NCBI GenBank assembly: GCA_013426805.1
Contig: JACDZG010000004.1
Location: 58,905 to 122,904 of the forward strand
Direction of reading: 5' to 3'
Source: Chromatiaceae bacterium
Lineage (GTDB): Bacteria > Pseudomonadota > Gammaproteobacteria > Chromatiales > Chromatiaceae
Length of the DNA: 64,000 bases
A program made the position numbers and the translations under genes. This document shows, piece after piece, positions 9,001 to 16,138 of the stretch. The stretch's first letter is position 1; every line of letters begins with the position of its first letter. Under the pieces are notes generated by a model. The model was not told the origin of the DNA. It was given only the letters and a program-made list of their open reading frames with translations, and made no database searches.

Positions 9001-10661
9001 GCGACGACGCCCCTGGACGACCCTACGCCCCGCCCCGCGATGCGCGGGAGCGGCAGCTCGCGGCGATCTGGGAAACCGTACTTGGGCGCGCGCCGATCGG
9101 CCTCGACGACGACTTCTTCGCCCTCGGGGGAGACTCGATCAAGGCGGTCCAGACGCTCGCGGCGCTGCATCGCGCGGGGCTCAAGTGCGACCTGCGCGCG
9201 GTCTTCCAGGCCCCGACCCTGGCCGCCCTGGCCCCGCTGCTCGTGCCGATCGACGCCGTCGACCGGCCGCCGACGGTCGGCCCGGTACCCCTGACGCCGA
9301 TCCAGCGCTGGTTCTTCGAGACCTGCGACGGCAACCCGGCCCATTACAACCACGCCGTGCTGCTGCGGGCGCGACACCGGCTCGACCCCGCCCGGCTGGA
9401 GCGGGTTCTCGACGACCTCCTCGCCTGCCACGATATGCTCCGGGCGACCTACCACCGCGACGGCGGCCAACCGCCCCAGGACGTCCAGGCCCGGGCCGCC
9501 GTGACGATCGAGATGATCGACCTGAGTGCCGAGCCGCACCCCACGGAGGCACTGGAGCGGCACGCCGCGGGCCTCCAGTCCGGCTTCGACCTCGCCGTGC
9601 CCCCGCTGTGCCGGGCAGTGCTCTATCGGCTGAGCGACGCTGACCGGCTCCTGCTGATCGTCCACCACCTGATCGTCGACGGCGTCTCCTGGCGCATACT
9701 GCTCGCCGATCTGGGCGAGGGGTACCGCCGGGCAATGTCGGGGCAGCCGGCCGCACCGGCGGCTCGCACCGACGCCTACCGCGACTGGGCGGACGCGCTG
9801 CTGGCGCGGGCCGCGGCTGGACCGACGGCCGACGAATCTGCCTACTGGCAGGCCGTGGAACAGGCCCCGGCGACCGCCCTGCCGCTCGACGACCCGGCCG
9901 GCAGCCGCCGCCGAGGCGACAGCCGGACCATCGAGCTGACCCTGCCCGAAGACCTGACCGCCGAGCTGCTGACCGGGGTCCATCGCGCCTACAACACCCG
10001 CATCAACGATGTCTTGCTGACCGCCCTGGCCCAGGCGCTGGGACGCTGGACCGGCGGTCGCTGCCATCGCATCGACCTGGAGTCCCACGGGCGAGACGCC
10101 GGCGGCTTCGACCTCTCGCGAACCCTCGGCTGGTTCACCGTCATCTACCCGCTGCTGCTCGACCTGTCGGGCCTGGACAAGCCGGGCGACGGACTGCGGC
10201 ACATCAAGGAGCAGCTTCGGCGCGTACCCGACAACGGCCTGGGCTACGGCATCCTGCGGTACCTGCCGGGACCCGGCGCGCCGCTGCCCTCGCCTGGGCA
10301 GCGGGCCGAGATCCTGTTCAACTACTTCGGCCAGATCGACACCGAACTGCCCGGTGGTCTGCTGGTCGTCGAGCGCACGACGATGCCCGACACTGTCGAT
10401 CCGCACGCCAGTCTCAGCCACGAGCTGCTAATTGGTGTACGCGTCATCGGTGGGCGCTTGCACCTCGCGGCGACCTTCGCCCCGCGCCGCCTGAGTCCCG
10501 CCGCCATCGCGGGCTTGCTGGCGGATTACCGCACCGCGCTGGCAGCACTGGCGACACACTGCACGGGGTGCGCCGACCCGGAGCCGACCCCGAGCGATCT
10601 GGCCCACGGCGGCCTGGGGCCGGATGCGATCGAAGACCTCCTCGACGAGCTGGATTGGTAG
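3015..10661 (+). CDS. Two-module nonribosomal peptide synthetase, C-A-T-C-A-T-E
   Basis: A 2548-residue NRPS. The ATG at 3015 (GAGG nine bases upstream) is preferred over an in-frame ATG at 2910, because the intervening residues look like noise. Domains in order: C1 (~10-440, FHHLIADG), A1 (~465-965, YTSGSTGEPKAV), T1 (Ser1011 in LGGHSLKA), C2 (~1065-1490, GHHIVADG), A2 (~1515-1990, YTSGSTGRPKG), T2 (Ser2041 in LGGDSIKA) and an epimerisation domain (~2090-2515, HHLIVDGVSW and ILFNYFGQ). By hand alignment to GrsA, the A2 specificity residues read DFTKIGEVGK, two changes from the classic Asn code DLTKLGEVGK, so module 2 probably loads Asn and the E domain makes it D. A1 reads DAIHVGGFAK, which I cannot assign. 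There is no thioesterase or reductase, and an N-terminal C domain is present, so the chain probably starts or ends on another protein, or this is a lipo-initiating module. Tn3 debris begins 74 bases downstream. Confidence 0.95.
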   Translation: MSTAPVEPAGACLPLSLPQQEVWLGQTLERGCPRYNIGGYLEIDAPLDAQMFTAAAARVIARHEALRIRLVADGAMARQVFMAADQAGPEPAELLVERPSRAAALAWMREEMARPFDLYEAPLHRLALVRTPDRHSFCLLKFHHLIADGWAISLIAQDLAVAYNTLAGTLRPWVGGGSYRHVIAADAAFRASDRFARARDHWLAQFPDIPEAPLSRRCTGDATPRRPTSRTLAIDLPWADVRRLEALAAAGGGSLFHVFLALLYVYFARVSGVRELVVGLPLRNRATAEQRRVVGLFAGIMPVRLRLDLDRSWPDLVTTIAAHLRRDYRHQCFPLGAIYQALGLSRQHGLFALVVSYERHDYDLDFAGSPAVARALSHGANPNPLEVYIRRYHDGADVRVDLEHNPAFLDDRDAALLARRLRSLIAQALAAPHQPARALAIRPRTLAAAPARTVAPANPWEPLPPDAQDLAECFARQARRFPQHPAVIVGDRAWTYQELDRRANGIARALLAHPSAARVVLLFGHGAAAITAILGTLKAGKTYVPLPPNVPTPRLRRIIDDARPGIALTDARHRALMHALAGERLPVVEIDALPASDAPPPPARDGDRPAYLLYTSGSTGEPKAVVQTQRNVLHYIRTYSNRLHLSHDDRLTQIAPYNYDAAVIDIFGALLNGATLYPIDLRLNDLGALGERLRGERITVYHSTPTVYRYWTRSLDPAERFASVRLIVLGGEAVVAEDLTPYRRHFAPDCLFVNGLGATEASFALLGVLDRDSVVAAGRVPVGLPLAETRIALLDDAGEDTGVYGEIAVASPYVCPGYWGRPDRDRATFWELGDGNRVWRSGDLGRLLADGTLEVLGRTDSQVKVRGFRVELREIELELMRHPALAQATVVRHDPQPGGAAGDDPPLVAYVVPRDGAAEPGAEALQEQLRRDLPDYMVPPYVIALESLPLTANGKIDRRVLAACPLPGRRAHVRTPPQTPQEQLLAAIWTEVLGVDGIGSADSFFDLGGHSLKATQVINRFAALTGIRLELAELFDTPTIAALARIADLRVAQALPPIVRAPPAADYPLTHAQRRVWILCQRAEAAGAYNLAAAYRIAGPLDADALARALRALVERHEILRTVFCTRDGEPRQRILPEPSADLLRIVEAVPEPLAYFEARARRDFDLERGPLFTAELMRTAPDEHLLLLRGHHIVADGWSVERMLQELAARYRPGAEHADAGPPPLSIHYRDYAVWQQALLHSGALAEARDYWRARFAGELPALDLPLDQNRPPRQTFAGRRLAFAFDCPLTALARVGGGTPFMVLTALVAAVLYRWTGQDDLVIGTPVAGRPRVELEEQLGFYANTLALRLRIDGEQPFAALLAQVREATLDAYRHQLYPFDLLVEDVAPARDRSRSPLFDVMVVLAPDGGETLRLPGLSCRPEPLASVQSRFDLTLFFCATPTGVAGRIEYNTRLFEEARIRRLLGHLETLLRGAVAQPATPLAHLPLLTPAERQRILIDFNRTAAPLPGERTVLDGFAAAARRTPQQVALACAGRTLSYRALDAHTDRLARRLRADHGIGADDRVAIMIERSDAMIVAILGVLKAGGAYLPIAADYPAQRRAEILADADCRLVLTGPLLEGLLQAPESPPATAVGEPLPRPRGDQLAYVIYTSGSTGRPKGCQIEHRQLMSYLQWALDFYFDGRVAGDFGLFTPLAFDFTVTCIFLSLLRSRTLYIYPETLGIDAILRDNFSPATPIDIVKLTPAHLSMLAHLDIRETNVRRAIIGGEALTPEQVNILKDLDPAIDIVNEYGPTETTVGCIVTHVERGEPVLIGRPIANTRCYLLDRALNPVPIGVPGEICIGGAGVGRGYLNREVLTRERFIQSPFDPTDRLYRTGDLGRWRADGEVEYLGRLDHQVKLRGYRIECGEIEQALLGHPAVREAVVLLREDGGERALAGYVRTTAAAPTPTDLRAYLQQRLPDYMIPAHLVVLERLPLTPNGKIDRRALPTPSGDDAPGRPYAPPRDARERQLAAIWETVLGRAPIGLDDDFFALGGDSIKAVQTLAALHRAGLKCDLRAVFQAPTLAALAPLLVPIDAVDRPPTVGPVPLTPIQRWFFETCDGNPAHYNHAVLLRARHRLDPARLERVLDDLLACHDMLRATYHRDGGQPPQDVQARAAVTIEMIDLSAEPHPTEALERHAAGLQSGFDLAVPPLCRAVLYRLSDADRLLLIVHHLIVDGVSWRILLADLGEGYRRAMSGQPAAPAARTDAYRDWADALLARAAAGPTADESAYWQAVEQAPATALPLDDPAGSRRRGDSRTIELTLPEDLTAELLTGVHRAYNTRINDVLLTALAQALGRWTGGRCHRIDLESHGRDAGGFDLSRTLGWFTVIYPLLLDLSGLDKPGDGLRHIKEQLRRVPDNGLGYGILRYLPGPGAPLPSPGQRAEILFNYFGQIDTELPGGLLVVERTTMPDTVDPHASLSHELLIGVRVIGGRLHLAATFAPRRLSPAAIAGLLADYRTALAALATHCTGCADPEPTPSDLAHGGLGPDAIEDLLDELDW

Positions 10662-10734
10662 CCCGCCGACCGCTCGGATTCCTCTGCCCCAAGGGGCGGC
10701 TGATCGCGCCGGCCGCCACCAGGCCGAGCCACAC

Positions 10735-10772
10735 GGGGTCACCTCACAAAACGGAAAAAATCGTACGCTAAG
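10735..10772. repeat. Tn3-family 38-bp terminal inverted repeat (single end)
   Basis: Thirty-eight bases starting GGGGTC and ending TACGCTAAG match the Tn3 consensus end in length, in the GGGG start, in the central AAAACGGAAAA block and in the GCTAAG end. It overlaps the stop codon of the transposase fragment that reads toward it, as at a true transposon end. No matching inverted partner was found by eye in the window, so the element is incomplete. It sits 74 bases beyond the NRPS stop codon. Confidence 0.8.
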
Positions 10773-11010
10773 CCTCAGCCCACACACGTAACGGCTGCAA
10801 TTCGCCCTGCTCCACCTGCTTGCTCTGCCGCCAGATGTCATCGCCGGTCAGGTTGATGTGCTCCCAGCCCAGCGGCGAGAGGTGCGGCAGCAGGGCATCG
10901 TCCACCACCGTACCCGCATCGCGTAGCGTTTGGACCGCCCGTTCCGGGTAGACCGTGTTTCATTGCACGATGGCCGCCACCACGAGGTTGGGGTTTGAGG
11001 CGCAGTGGAA
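10768..11010 (-). pseudogene. Tn3-family transposase, C-terminal fragment with internal stop
   Basis: Read on the minus strand from [16 protein letters not shown] to the TAG at 10770-10768, this gives the conserved C-terminus of Tn3 transposases ([34 protein letters not shown]). The family Trp of the WNTVY motif is replaced by TGA at 10962-10960, so it is dead even as a fragment. Everything N-terminal of about residue -80 is missing: the frame is cut where a 42-bp inverted repeat begins. It abuts the 38-bp terminal repeat in the orientation expected for an intact Tn3 end. Confidence 0.78.
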
Positions 11011-11289
11011 CGCAAAACCGGGTTAAGCGCGGCGTCGTCCTTGATAGGCTTGATGGTGAATGATTTTCTTTGGCGACCCTCGCCGGTCGGCGTGGGCCTG
11101 TCCGCACAGGCCAAGATGGGTAGACCGAACGTGGCCGGCCCTAAAATAGACGGCCAACAACTCAAAAAGCGATCCAAATTGGCCATCTCCCACCTGGCTA
11201 TCCAAGTTGGCCAGCCCAGAACCTCAAACCTCGTACACAAAAATAGGCTTAAACCGGTTCTCCGTTCCACTGCGCCTCGAACCCCAACC
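10986..11289. repeat. 42-bp imperfect inverted repeat pair enclosing ~220 bp
   Basis: Arm one (10986-11027) and arm two (11248-11289) are inverted copies matching at 38 of 42 positions. Both encode FHCASNPNL at the point where a transposase fragment begins, one on each strand. The 220 bp between them (11028-11247) contain no recognisable gene. They carry two near-copies of ATCCAARTTGGCC, at roughly 11170 and 11203. The structure looks like a rearrangement scar between two Tn3-type remnants. Confidence 0.7.
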
Positions 11290-11942
11290 TGATGATCGAG
11301 TGGCACATCCGCTACGGTGGCCGCGGAGTCATGATCTACTGGCACGTCGAGCGGCGGGCCGCGTGCATCTACTCCCAACTCAAGCGCTGCTCCTCCTCCG
11401 AGGTGGCCGCCATGATCGAGGGGGTCCTGCGGCACTGCACCGACCTGGAGGTGCAGAAGAGCTATGTCGACAGCCACGGCCAGAGTGAGGTGGCGTTCGC
11501 CTTCTGCCATCTGCTCGGGTTTGCCCTGATGCCGCGGCTCAAGGGCATCGGCACGCAGCAGCTCTATCGGCCCGAGGCCGGTCGCGCCGGAGACTATCCC
11601 CACCTGCAGGCGATCCTCACGCGGCCCATCACCTGGGACGCGGTGCGTCAGCAGTACGACGAGACGATCAAATACACCACGGCGTTACGCTTGGGCACGG
11701 CCGCCCCTGAGGACATCCTGCGGCGCTTCACCCGGCACAACCTGCAGCATCCCACCTACCAGGCGTTGCAGGAGCTGGGCCGCGCCGTGAAGACGATCTT
11801 CCTGTGCCGTTACCTGGCCGACGAGGAGCTGCGCCGCGAGGTACAGGAGGGCCTCAATGTCGTGGAGAACTGGAACAGCGCCAACAACTTCATCTTCTAC
11901 GGCAAGAGCGGGGAGATCGCCACCAACCGGCTCGAAGACCAG
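11265..11942 (+). pseudogene. Tn3-family transposase, catalytic-core fragment
   Basis: About 226 codons match the DDE core of a Tn3-family transposase: [52 protein letters not shown] (catalytic Asp), [11 protein letters not shown] and [15 protein letters not shown] (catalytic Glu). The N-terminal two-thirds are missing. Homology stops at NRLEDQ near 11942, after which the frame runs on in unrelated sequence to a stop at 12035. The segment comes from a different Tn3 subgroup than the C-terminal fragment on the minus strand, and it points the other way. It cannot be functional. Confidence 0.8.
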
Positions 11943-12191
11943 GCTAAGAAGCGGGAAGTCGAAGATCGACAGTTTCTCTGTGCCGCGAGCTGCTGTTGCC
12001 ACGCGGGGCGCGTCGAGCACGCCGCGCGGCCATAACCGCGTAGGCCGGCGGCCGGTCCGACCGGGACAGACGGACCCGGGGCCGGGGGTCACCGCGAACC
12101 GCATACCATGGTACATACCGTTGTATTACATCGTTTTGTCGTGCGCGGGCGACAGCGCCGCGGGCGCTGCCTCACCCGTGATAATCCCCGC

Positions 12192-12780
12192 TTATCCCGT
12201 CCAGACCGAAAAACCGCCCCGTCCGGCGGGATGGGCCGGTACATCTCCCACCGCCAGGCCCAGGGCGTGCACCGCCTCGCGCTCCCGGATTGCGTCGCCG
12301 AGAGAGATCGCCGGCGCGGGGGCACCCCGGGCGGCGCGCAGCAGGTGCCGCTGCGCCGGTTTGCCATGGAGCGCCGCACCGCACGCCCGAGCGCGGACCG
12401 GACGCACCTGCTCCGGCCCTGGCCGCCGGCACACCGTGCGCTCCGCGTTGGCGCGCACGATCCCCAAGGCCAGACCGGCCTCGGGCACCTCGCGCCGCAG
12501 GGGGGGCGACCCCGGCAACGCGCCGGATGCCGCCCAGGTCCTCGGCCAGGCGCCGCCGCAGCGCGTGGGCGACCGCCGGCCATTTCCATCTGGTCACACC
12601 CAGATGAGGCAGGACCATGCGGGCGGGTCGGTCCCGCAGCCGGTCACGCTCGGCCGGTGCGATCCCGTTCAAAGCCTGGACTAACCAATCGAAGCGATCG
12701 GCCAAGGTCCCGTCGAAATCGAAGACGACCAGCCGATAGTCGCTCCGTGCGGACGCCTGGGGCAAGGGTTTGAGAATCAT
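12192..12780 (-). pseudogene. HAD-superfamily phosphatase (phosphoglycolate phosphatase-like), frameshifted
   Basis: The ATG at 12780-12778 starts MILKPLPQASARSDYRL, followed by the HAD motif I VVFDFDGTLAD and a good match down to RRLAEDLGGIR. At about 12510 the match moves to another minus-strand frame, which carries LPGSPPLRREV, then GKPAQRHLL and LGDAIREREAVHALGLAVG, the latter matching HAD motif IV. A single indel therefore breaks the gene. A related piece with the same start-side block (32 of 47 residues identical by my count) lies at 19.3-19.5 kb in the same relation to a microprotein gene. Confidence 0.7.
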
Positions 12781-13303
12781 CGACGGGATGATGCAAAGTG
12801 TTTCATCATCGCGCCAATGCTCAGTGGACCCTGGGGCCACCGCAGACCGGGTGCGGCTGCGCTTCCTGGCGTGCTTCACCGTCGCCATCCGCAACTCCCG
12901 ACAGCCCATCACAGCGGAGCACCCGCAGCTAACAACGGCCTGCGCGATGCGACAACGGCCGTTAACCAAACAGTATCCTTCTGTTTTTTGCAGTATGCAC
13001 CCGACTGAAATCCCCGAGAGCCGAGCTTTTCACGCCCCCACGATGCTGCGGTCGAGGCGCGAAAGTCACGCGTGGCTGTCTGCGGCGCGGCGGGTGAGGA
13101 GCGGGCTGATTGCGTGGCCGGTGCTGCGATCCAGGGGCCACCGGCGCGCTTCAGTGTAGCCGACAACACCGAATTCTTAGCTTTTTGCTAGGTAATGACC
13201 ATGGAGTGAACAGAGTATTCATTGAGCTTTGTCTAGCTGGTACCCATCCTCGGGACCGTAGGTAAGCTGATACCAAACACTGATCTGACCTGAGGTGACG
13301 ACC
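12781..13303. other. Intergenic region with upstream block conserved in a second copy
   Basis: No credible gene was found in these 523 bases. The last ~130 bases (from about 13175) resemble the sequence upstream of the second microprotein gene (from about 19690): both carry CTAG-type half sites near 13185/19710, a shared CCCATCCTC around 13242, and the ribosome site GAGGTGA. The conserved part probably holds the microprotein promoter, but no clear -35/-10 pair could be fixed. Confidence 0.4.
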
Positions 13304-13411
13304 ATGAGCGAAGCAACTCTCCGTTCCAAGACCAACGTGGCACTGTGGCTGGCCCTTTCCATCATGCTGGTCCCGCTCGTTCCCTATGCCTTAAAGGGCA
13401 CCGGCTTGTAG
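13304..13411 (+). CDS. 35-residue single-pass membrane microprotein, copy 1
   Basis: A short gene that most annotation would miss. A strong ribosome site (GAGGTGA, six bases before the ATG) precedes 35 codons starting MSEATLRSKTN, followed by one membrane helix (LWLALSIMLVPLVPYAL) and a short KGTGL tail. It is followed by a hairpin. A second copy at 19819-19926 differs at nine bases, eight of them silent and one changing Thr33 to Ala, which is strong evidence of selection on the protein. Arg7 and Lys9 before the helix suggest N-terminus-inside topology. There is no His, so it is not an antenna alpha or beta chain. The function is unknown. Its size and plan resemble small accessory subunits of membrane complexes (gamma-like or CydX-like), which is only a guess. 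Confidence 0.75.
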   Translation: MSEATLRSKTNVALWLALSIMLVPLVPYALKGTGL

Positions 13412-13440
13412 CCGTCAGTCACACCGCAACGAAGTCAGGA

Positions 13441-13467
13441 CAGGGCTCAGCCAGCCGCTGTGCCCTG
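13441..13467 (+). terminator. Hairpin terminator after microprotein copy 1
   Basis: A CAGGGC/GCCCTG stem (13441-13446 with 13462-13467) lies 29 bases beyond the stop codon and is followed by CTTTA. The equivalent place in copy 2 has a longer, better stem, which supports its role. Confidence 0.5.
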
Positions 13468-13807
13468 CTTTATCGTGGAATAAAATTCCCTTTACACTTC
13501 AATCGCTCGCTATGAAGCCGTCAGGGCACGCCCGGTTTCGGACGCCATCACCGCGACCACTGCCGATCGTCCCTCAGGGCGCGAAATAATAAGTAACTGT
13601 CCATCAATTACTTCCCGCTTTGAGCGCCAATGTCGGCCAACAATCGGGAAGTAGAAAATGGACACTTTCTAAGGGTTGCCGGGCGTCGCGGCGCTCCTGC
13701 ACCCATGACGTTACATAAATAACGTTGGACGTCCCGCTGCGGTGCCGGCAGTTCCTGATCGTTCAAAACGGGCTGGAAAGCGGCAGCCTGGGAGGGCATC
13801 AGCGAGC
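13468..13807. other. Intergenic region without recognisable gene
   Basis: These 340 bases between the microprotein terminator and the end of the RES-toxin remnant hold no open frame with homology I recognise. A weak ATAATAAGTAACTGTCC stretch near 13591 is AT-rich but has no matching promoter boxes. Confidence 0.3.
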
Positions 13808-14325
13808 CTAACTGGACTGGTCGCGGGGGAGTCGCCCGTCGGGGTCGTTGACGGTGACCGCGTTGCCATCCGTGAGCCGGTCGGAATACACCACGACGTT
13901 GGTTCCGCCCCCGCGCACCTGGCTCGGAAAAAGGATGCCGGTGTAGCCATGGGCCAGCACCAGGTCGGCGAGAACCCACGTTGGGGGTTCGATATGCCGC
14001 TCGAATTTCAGGTGGCGCCAGTCCTCGCGCCAGTCGTGCCATAGCGCGTCCCAGGGCGCCCCGTGGTGGAGTTGGCGCAGGTCGACCAGGTCGCGCAGCG
14101 CAACCGTGTACGAGCACATCGTGCAGGGTGGCAGGAAGGGTGAGGTCTGCTGGTACTCGCGCAAGGCGGTCACCTCATCCAACGACAGGTACAGCGCTGC
14201 GACGCCTTCTCGGTTGAAGCGCCCCCCGCGGGTGGCCGCGCCAGCGCCGCGGTGGGCCGGCTGGCCCACTGCGGGGTATGCGCCCGGAATAACGTGGTGC
14301 CGGGGGGTAGATCGAAGAGGATCAA
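13808..14325 (-). pseudogene. RES-domain toxin (NAD+ phosphorylase family), frameshifted
   Basis: RES toxins degrade NAD+ and pair with Xre/MbcA/ParS antitoxins. The TTG at 14325-14323, overlapping the antitoxin stop, gives LILFDLPPGTTLFRAHTPQW, the expected toxin N-terminus. The rest, GGRFNREGVAALYLS, TALREYQQTS, LPPCTMCSYTV, LADLVLAHGYTGILFPS and GGTNVVVYSD to the stop at 13808, reads in a different frame. The span is 518 bases, one short of a whole number of codons, and the switch falls near 14250, so a single-base deletion appears to inactivate the toxin. The Arg and Tyr of the RES motif are present. A sequencing error is the alternative. Confidence 0.72.
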
Positions 14326-14690
14326 CCGACGAACCCGGTGCTGATTGACTCCAGGTAGCCGATCGCATCCTCGGTCCGGCCGTCCTGGACCAGTTGCAAC
14401 AGGGTCTTGTGACGGAACACAGGAATCGGTTCGTTCTTGACCAGGAAGATGGCGCGTAGTGGGTCCGGCTGCACCGCCGCGGCGGCCGACAACACGCGCA
14501 TCAGGTCACGCAGTGCGGATTGTAGTCGTGGCGATTCCGGGTGGGTGCGCAAGGTGTTGCGATGGACCCCCGCCAGCTCGGCCAAATCCTGCTGCTGCAG
14601 GCCAAGGACGTCGGCGACGCCCGATGCAGAGAATCGCGACGTCCCGGGTTCCCGCGTCGATTCGAGCACATCCGCGAAGATGGCGGCCAT
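14322..14690 (-). CDS. Xre/MbcA/ParS-family antitoxin (DUF2384) of a RES toxin
   Basis: This 122-residue protein has a helix-turn-helix (VADVLGLQQQDLAELAGVHRNTL) followed by the C-terminal toxin-binding domain typical of MbcA/ParS/Xre antitoxins (FRHKTLLQLVQDGRTEDAI, ending ISTGFVG). Such proteins bind the RES toxin and repress their own operon. I chose the ATG at 14690, with AGGTG ten bases upstream, over 14747, because a good promoter ends at 14726. The toxin start overlaps the stop codon. As the toxin next door is frameshifted, this antitoxin may now be an orphan or may guard against related toxins. Confidence 0.8.
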   Translation of the reverse strand: MAAIFADVLESTREPGTSRFSASGVADVLGLQQQDLAELAGVHRNTLRTHPESPRLQSALRDLMRVLSAAAAVQPDPLRAIFLVKNEPIPVFRHKTLLQLVQDGRTEDAIGYLESISTGFVG

Positions 14691-14725
14691 GGCGTTGCAC
14701 CTGAGGGGGCATTGAGCAGATGCAC

Positions 14726-14754
14726 ATTTTACGCACAGTACAGGCACAAATCAA
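14726..14754 (-). promoter_or_regulatory. Promoter of the RES/Xre toxin-antitoxin operon
   Basis: Read on the minus strand, TTGATT (14754-14749) and TAAAAT (14731-14726) are spaced by 17 bases, a near-consensus sigma70 promoter. Transcription would begin near 14719, about 29 bases before the antitoxin ATG. Confidence 0.6.
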
Positions 14755-15282
14755 GTCCCCACCCGTCCCGCGGCCTGTCGCGACGGGTAAGTCGCCTGAC
14801 AGCCTGCTCCCGCTACCCTCTAACTTGCGCGCAAGCGGGCATCTGAAACTTGCGTTGACAGGTGCAGATCCCTGACGCCTGGCTTATGATCAACCGCTGG
14901 CCCACGCTGCCTGAACACCCGCCCTGGGTGAAGATCGAGGCCCCGGCCGCAGCCGACCGATTAACAGAGCCCGGGACTCTGTCCTGGAGTACCCCAAGTG
15001 CCAGGATCAACCGCACGGCCAAGTCGCTGGGTTGATTTCCGCCAGAAAGGCGGACAAACATGAATACGAATATTACTACGACACTGGTTCAGTTCAAATC
15101 CTTGTCAGTGCGCTTATTTATCAGCGGGTTGCGGTGCGCCTTCGCACATTTTCCCCGACGCAATCCCTGTACCATCTTTGTAAAAACAATAGGATAGTTG
15201 ATGATGACACGATAGCGAAATACGTGATCTCTTCCGTAACTAATTGATAAAAAAACTTTTAATCTAGAGTCGCACTGAACCA
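14755..15282. other. Long intergenic stretch, only weak short frames
   Basis: There is no recognisable gene in these 528 bases. A 45-codon frame beginning MNTNITTTLVQFKS at 15063, after GGCGGA, is conceivable but has no other support. Base composition turns AT-rich from about 15050 to 15280, unlike the photosynthesis genes, which is consistent with foreign DNA. Confidence 0.3.
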
Positions 15283-15450
15283 GTGCCGAAACAACCGGCT
15301 GACGCGCTGCTGGGTTTGGCTGAAGTCCAAGACCCCCGACACTGGGAAGCCTGGGCGGTCAAAGGCGCCGCGCTACTGGCCGAACGCCAGGCTAAAAAGG
15401 GCAGTAGGAAGAAAGAGGGTTCTGACGATGCCGAAGCTGACCGCACATGA
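15283..15450 (+). CDS. Short hydrophilic ORF, unknown (possible gene remnant)
   Basis: A GTG-initiated frame of 55 codons starts VPKQPADALLGLAEVQD and ends in a highly charged tail (RQAKKGSRKKEGSDDAEAD). The codon use and amino acid composition look coding, but there is no clear ribosome site and no family I recognise. Another short frame (MPKLTAHDGSV, 15428-15532) overlaps its end in a different register. It may be the tail of a decayed gene in the accessory island. Confidence 0.3.
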   Translation: MPKQPADALLGLAEVQDPRHWEAWAVKGAALLAERQAKKGSRKKEGSDDAEADRT

Positions 15451-15688
15451 CGGAAGCGTTAAGGGCGCTCGCGCCGCGTTTGAGGAGTTGCCATGGCTAC
15501 TCCGTTCCAGAAGACTGATTACAAAACTCTAGGCAACGGTAGGCGCTAGATTTTTCTCGATGTGTCAGGTGGTTGTGGCACTCAGATTGACATAGATGTC
15601 CGGTTCTCAAATGAATTTCGTAAGGTGACCCCTTAAAGGCCAGCCTCAAGGGTGGCAAGACGAATCCTTAAATCTCTTTTTCAAAAAA

Positions 15689-16138
15689 ATGCGCGCTACG
15701 AACAGTTACGACAACGATGTGATCGCTTGGGCCAACGAACAGGCGCGGCTGCTCCGGGCCGGGTGTTTCGACGCCCTGGATATCGAACATATCGCCGATG
15801 AGATAGAAGACGTGGGCAAGAGCGAACAACGCGAACTTGAAAACCGCATGGCCGTGCTCCTAGCCCACTTACTCAAGTGGTGGCTTCAGCCGGAACGGCG
15901 CGGGAATAGCTGGCGAAACACGATCGGCGAACAACGCAAACGTCTAGCTAGACGCATCCAGAAAACCCCGAGCCTTAAGTCCGACTTACAAGACGCGGAA
16001 TGGTGGCCCGCTATATGGGCCGATGCGCTGGAGATCGCGACTAAGGAAACGGGCTTGTGGTACGACGCGTTTCCCGAGTCTTGCCCCTGGACGTTCGATC
16101 AAATCATGAATCCGGAGTTTTGGCCGACGGAACTCTAG
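15689..16138 (+). CDS. DUF29 family protein
   Basis: A 149-residue soluble protein of the DUF29 family, common in cyanobacteria and purple bacteria and of unknown function. Diagnostic stretches are YDNDVIAWANEQARLLRAG, IADEIEDVGKSEQRELENR, LLAHLLKWWLQPERR and the C-terminal FPESCPWTFDQI. The length fits the family. It stands alone, 238 bases after the preceding weak frame, inside the toxin-antitoxin-rich island. DUF29 genes are often multicopy and mobile in such genomes. The start at 15689 lacks a strong ribosome site, but the conserved N-terminus begins immediately after it. Confidence 0.85.
   Translation: MRATNSYDNDVIAWANEQARLLRAGCFDALDIEHIADEIEDVGKSEQRELENRMAVLLAHLLKWWLQPERRGNSWRNTIGEQRKRLARRIQKTPSLKSDLQDAEWWPAIWADALEIATKETGLWYDAFPESCPWTFDQIMNPEFWPTEL

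Noticed and set aside
13304..13411. Microprotein as a light-harvesting alpha or beta chain
   Set aside because: It lacks any His to ligate bacteriochlorophyll and is shorter than antenna chains. It is not next to puf or puc genes.
15032..15247. 71-codon frame MISARKADKHEYEYYYDTG
   Set aside because: There is no ribosome site and no homology. A different frame at 15063 is equally plausible, so neither is reported as a gene.
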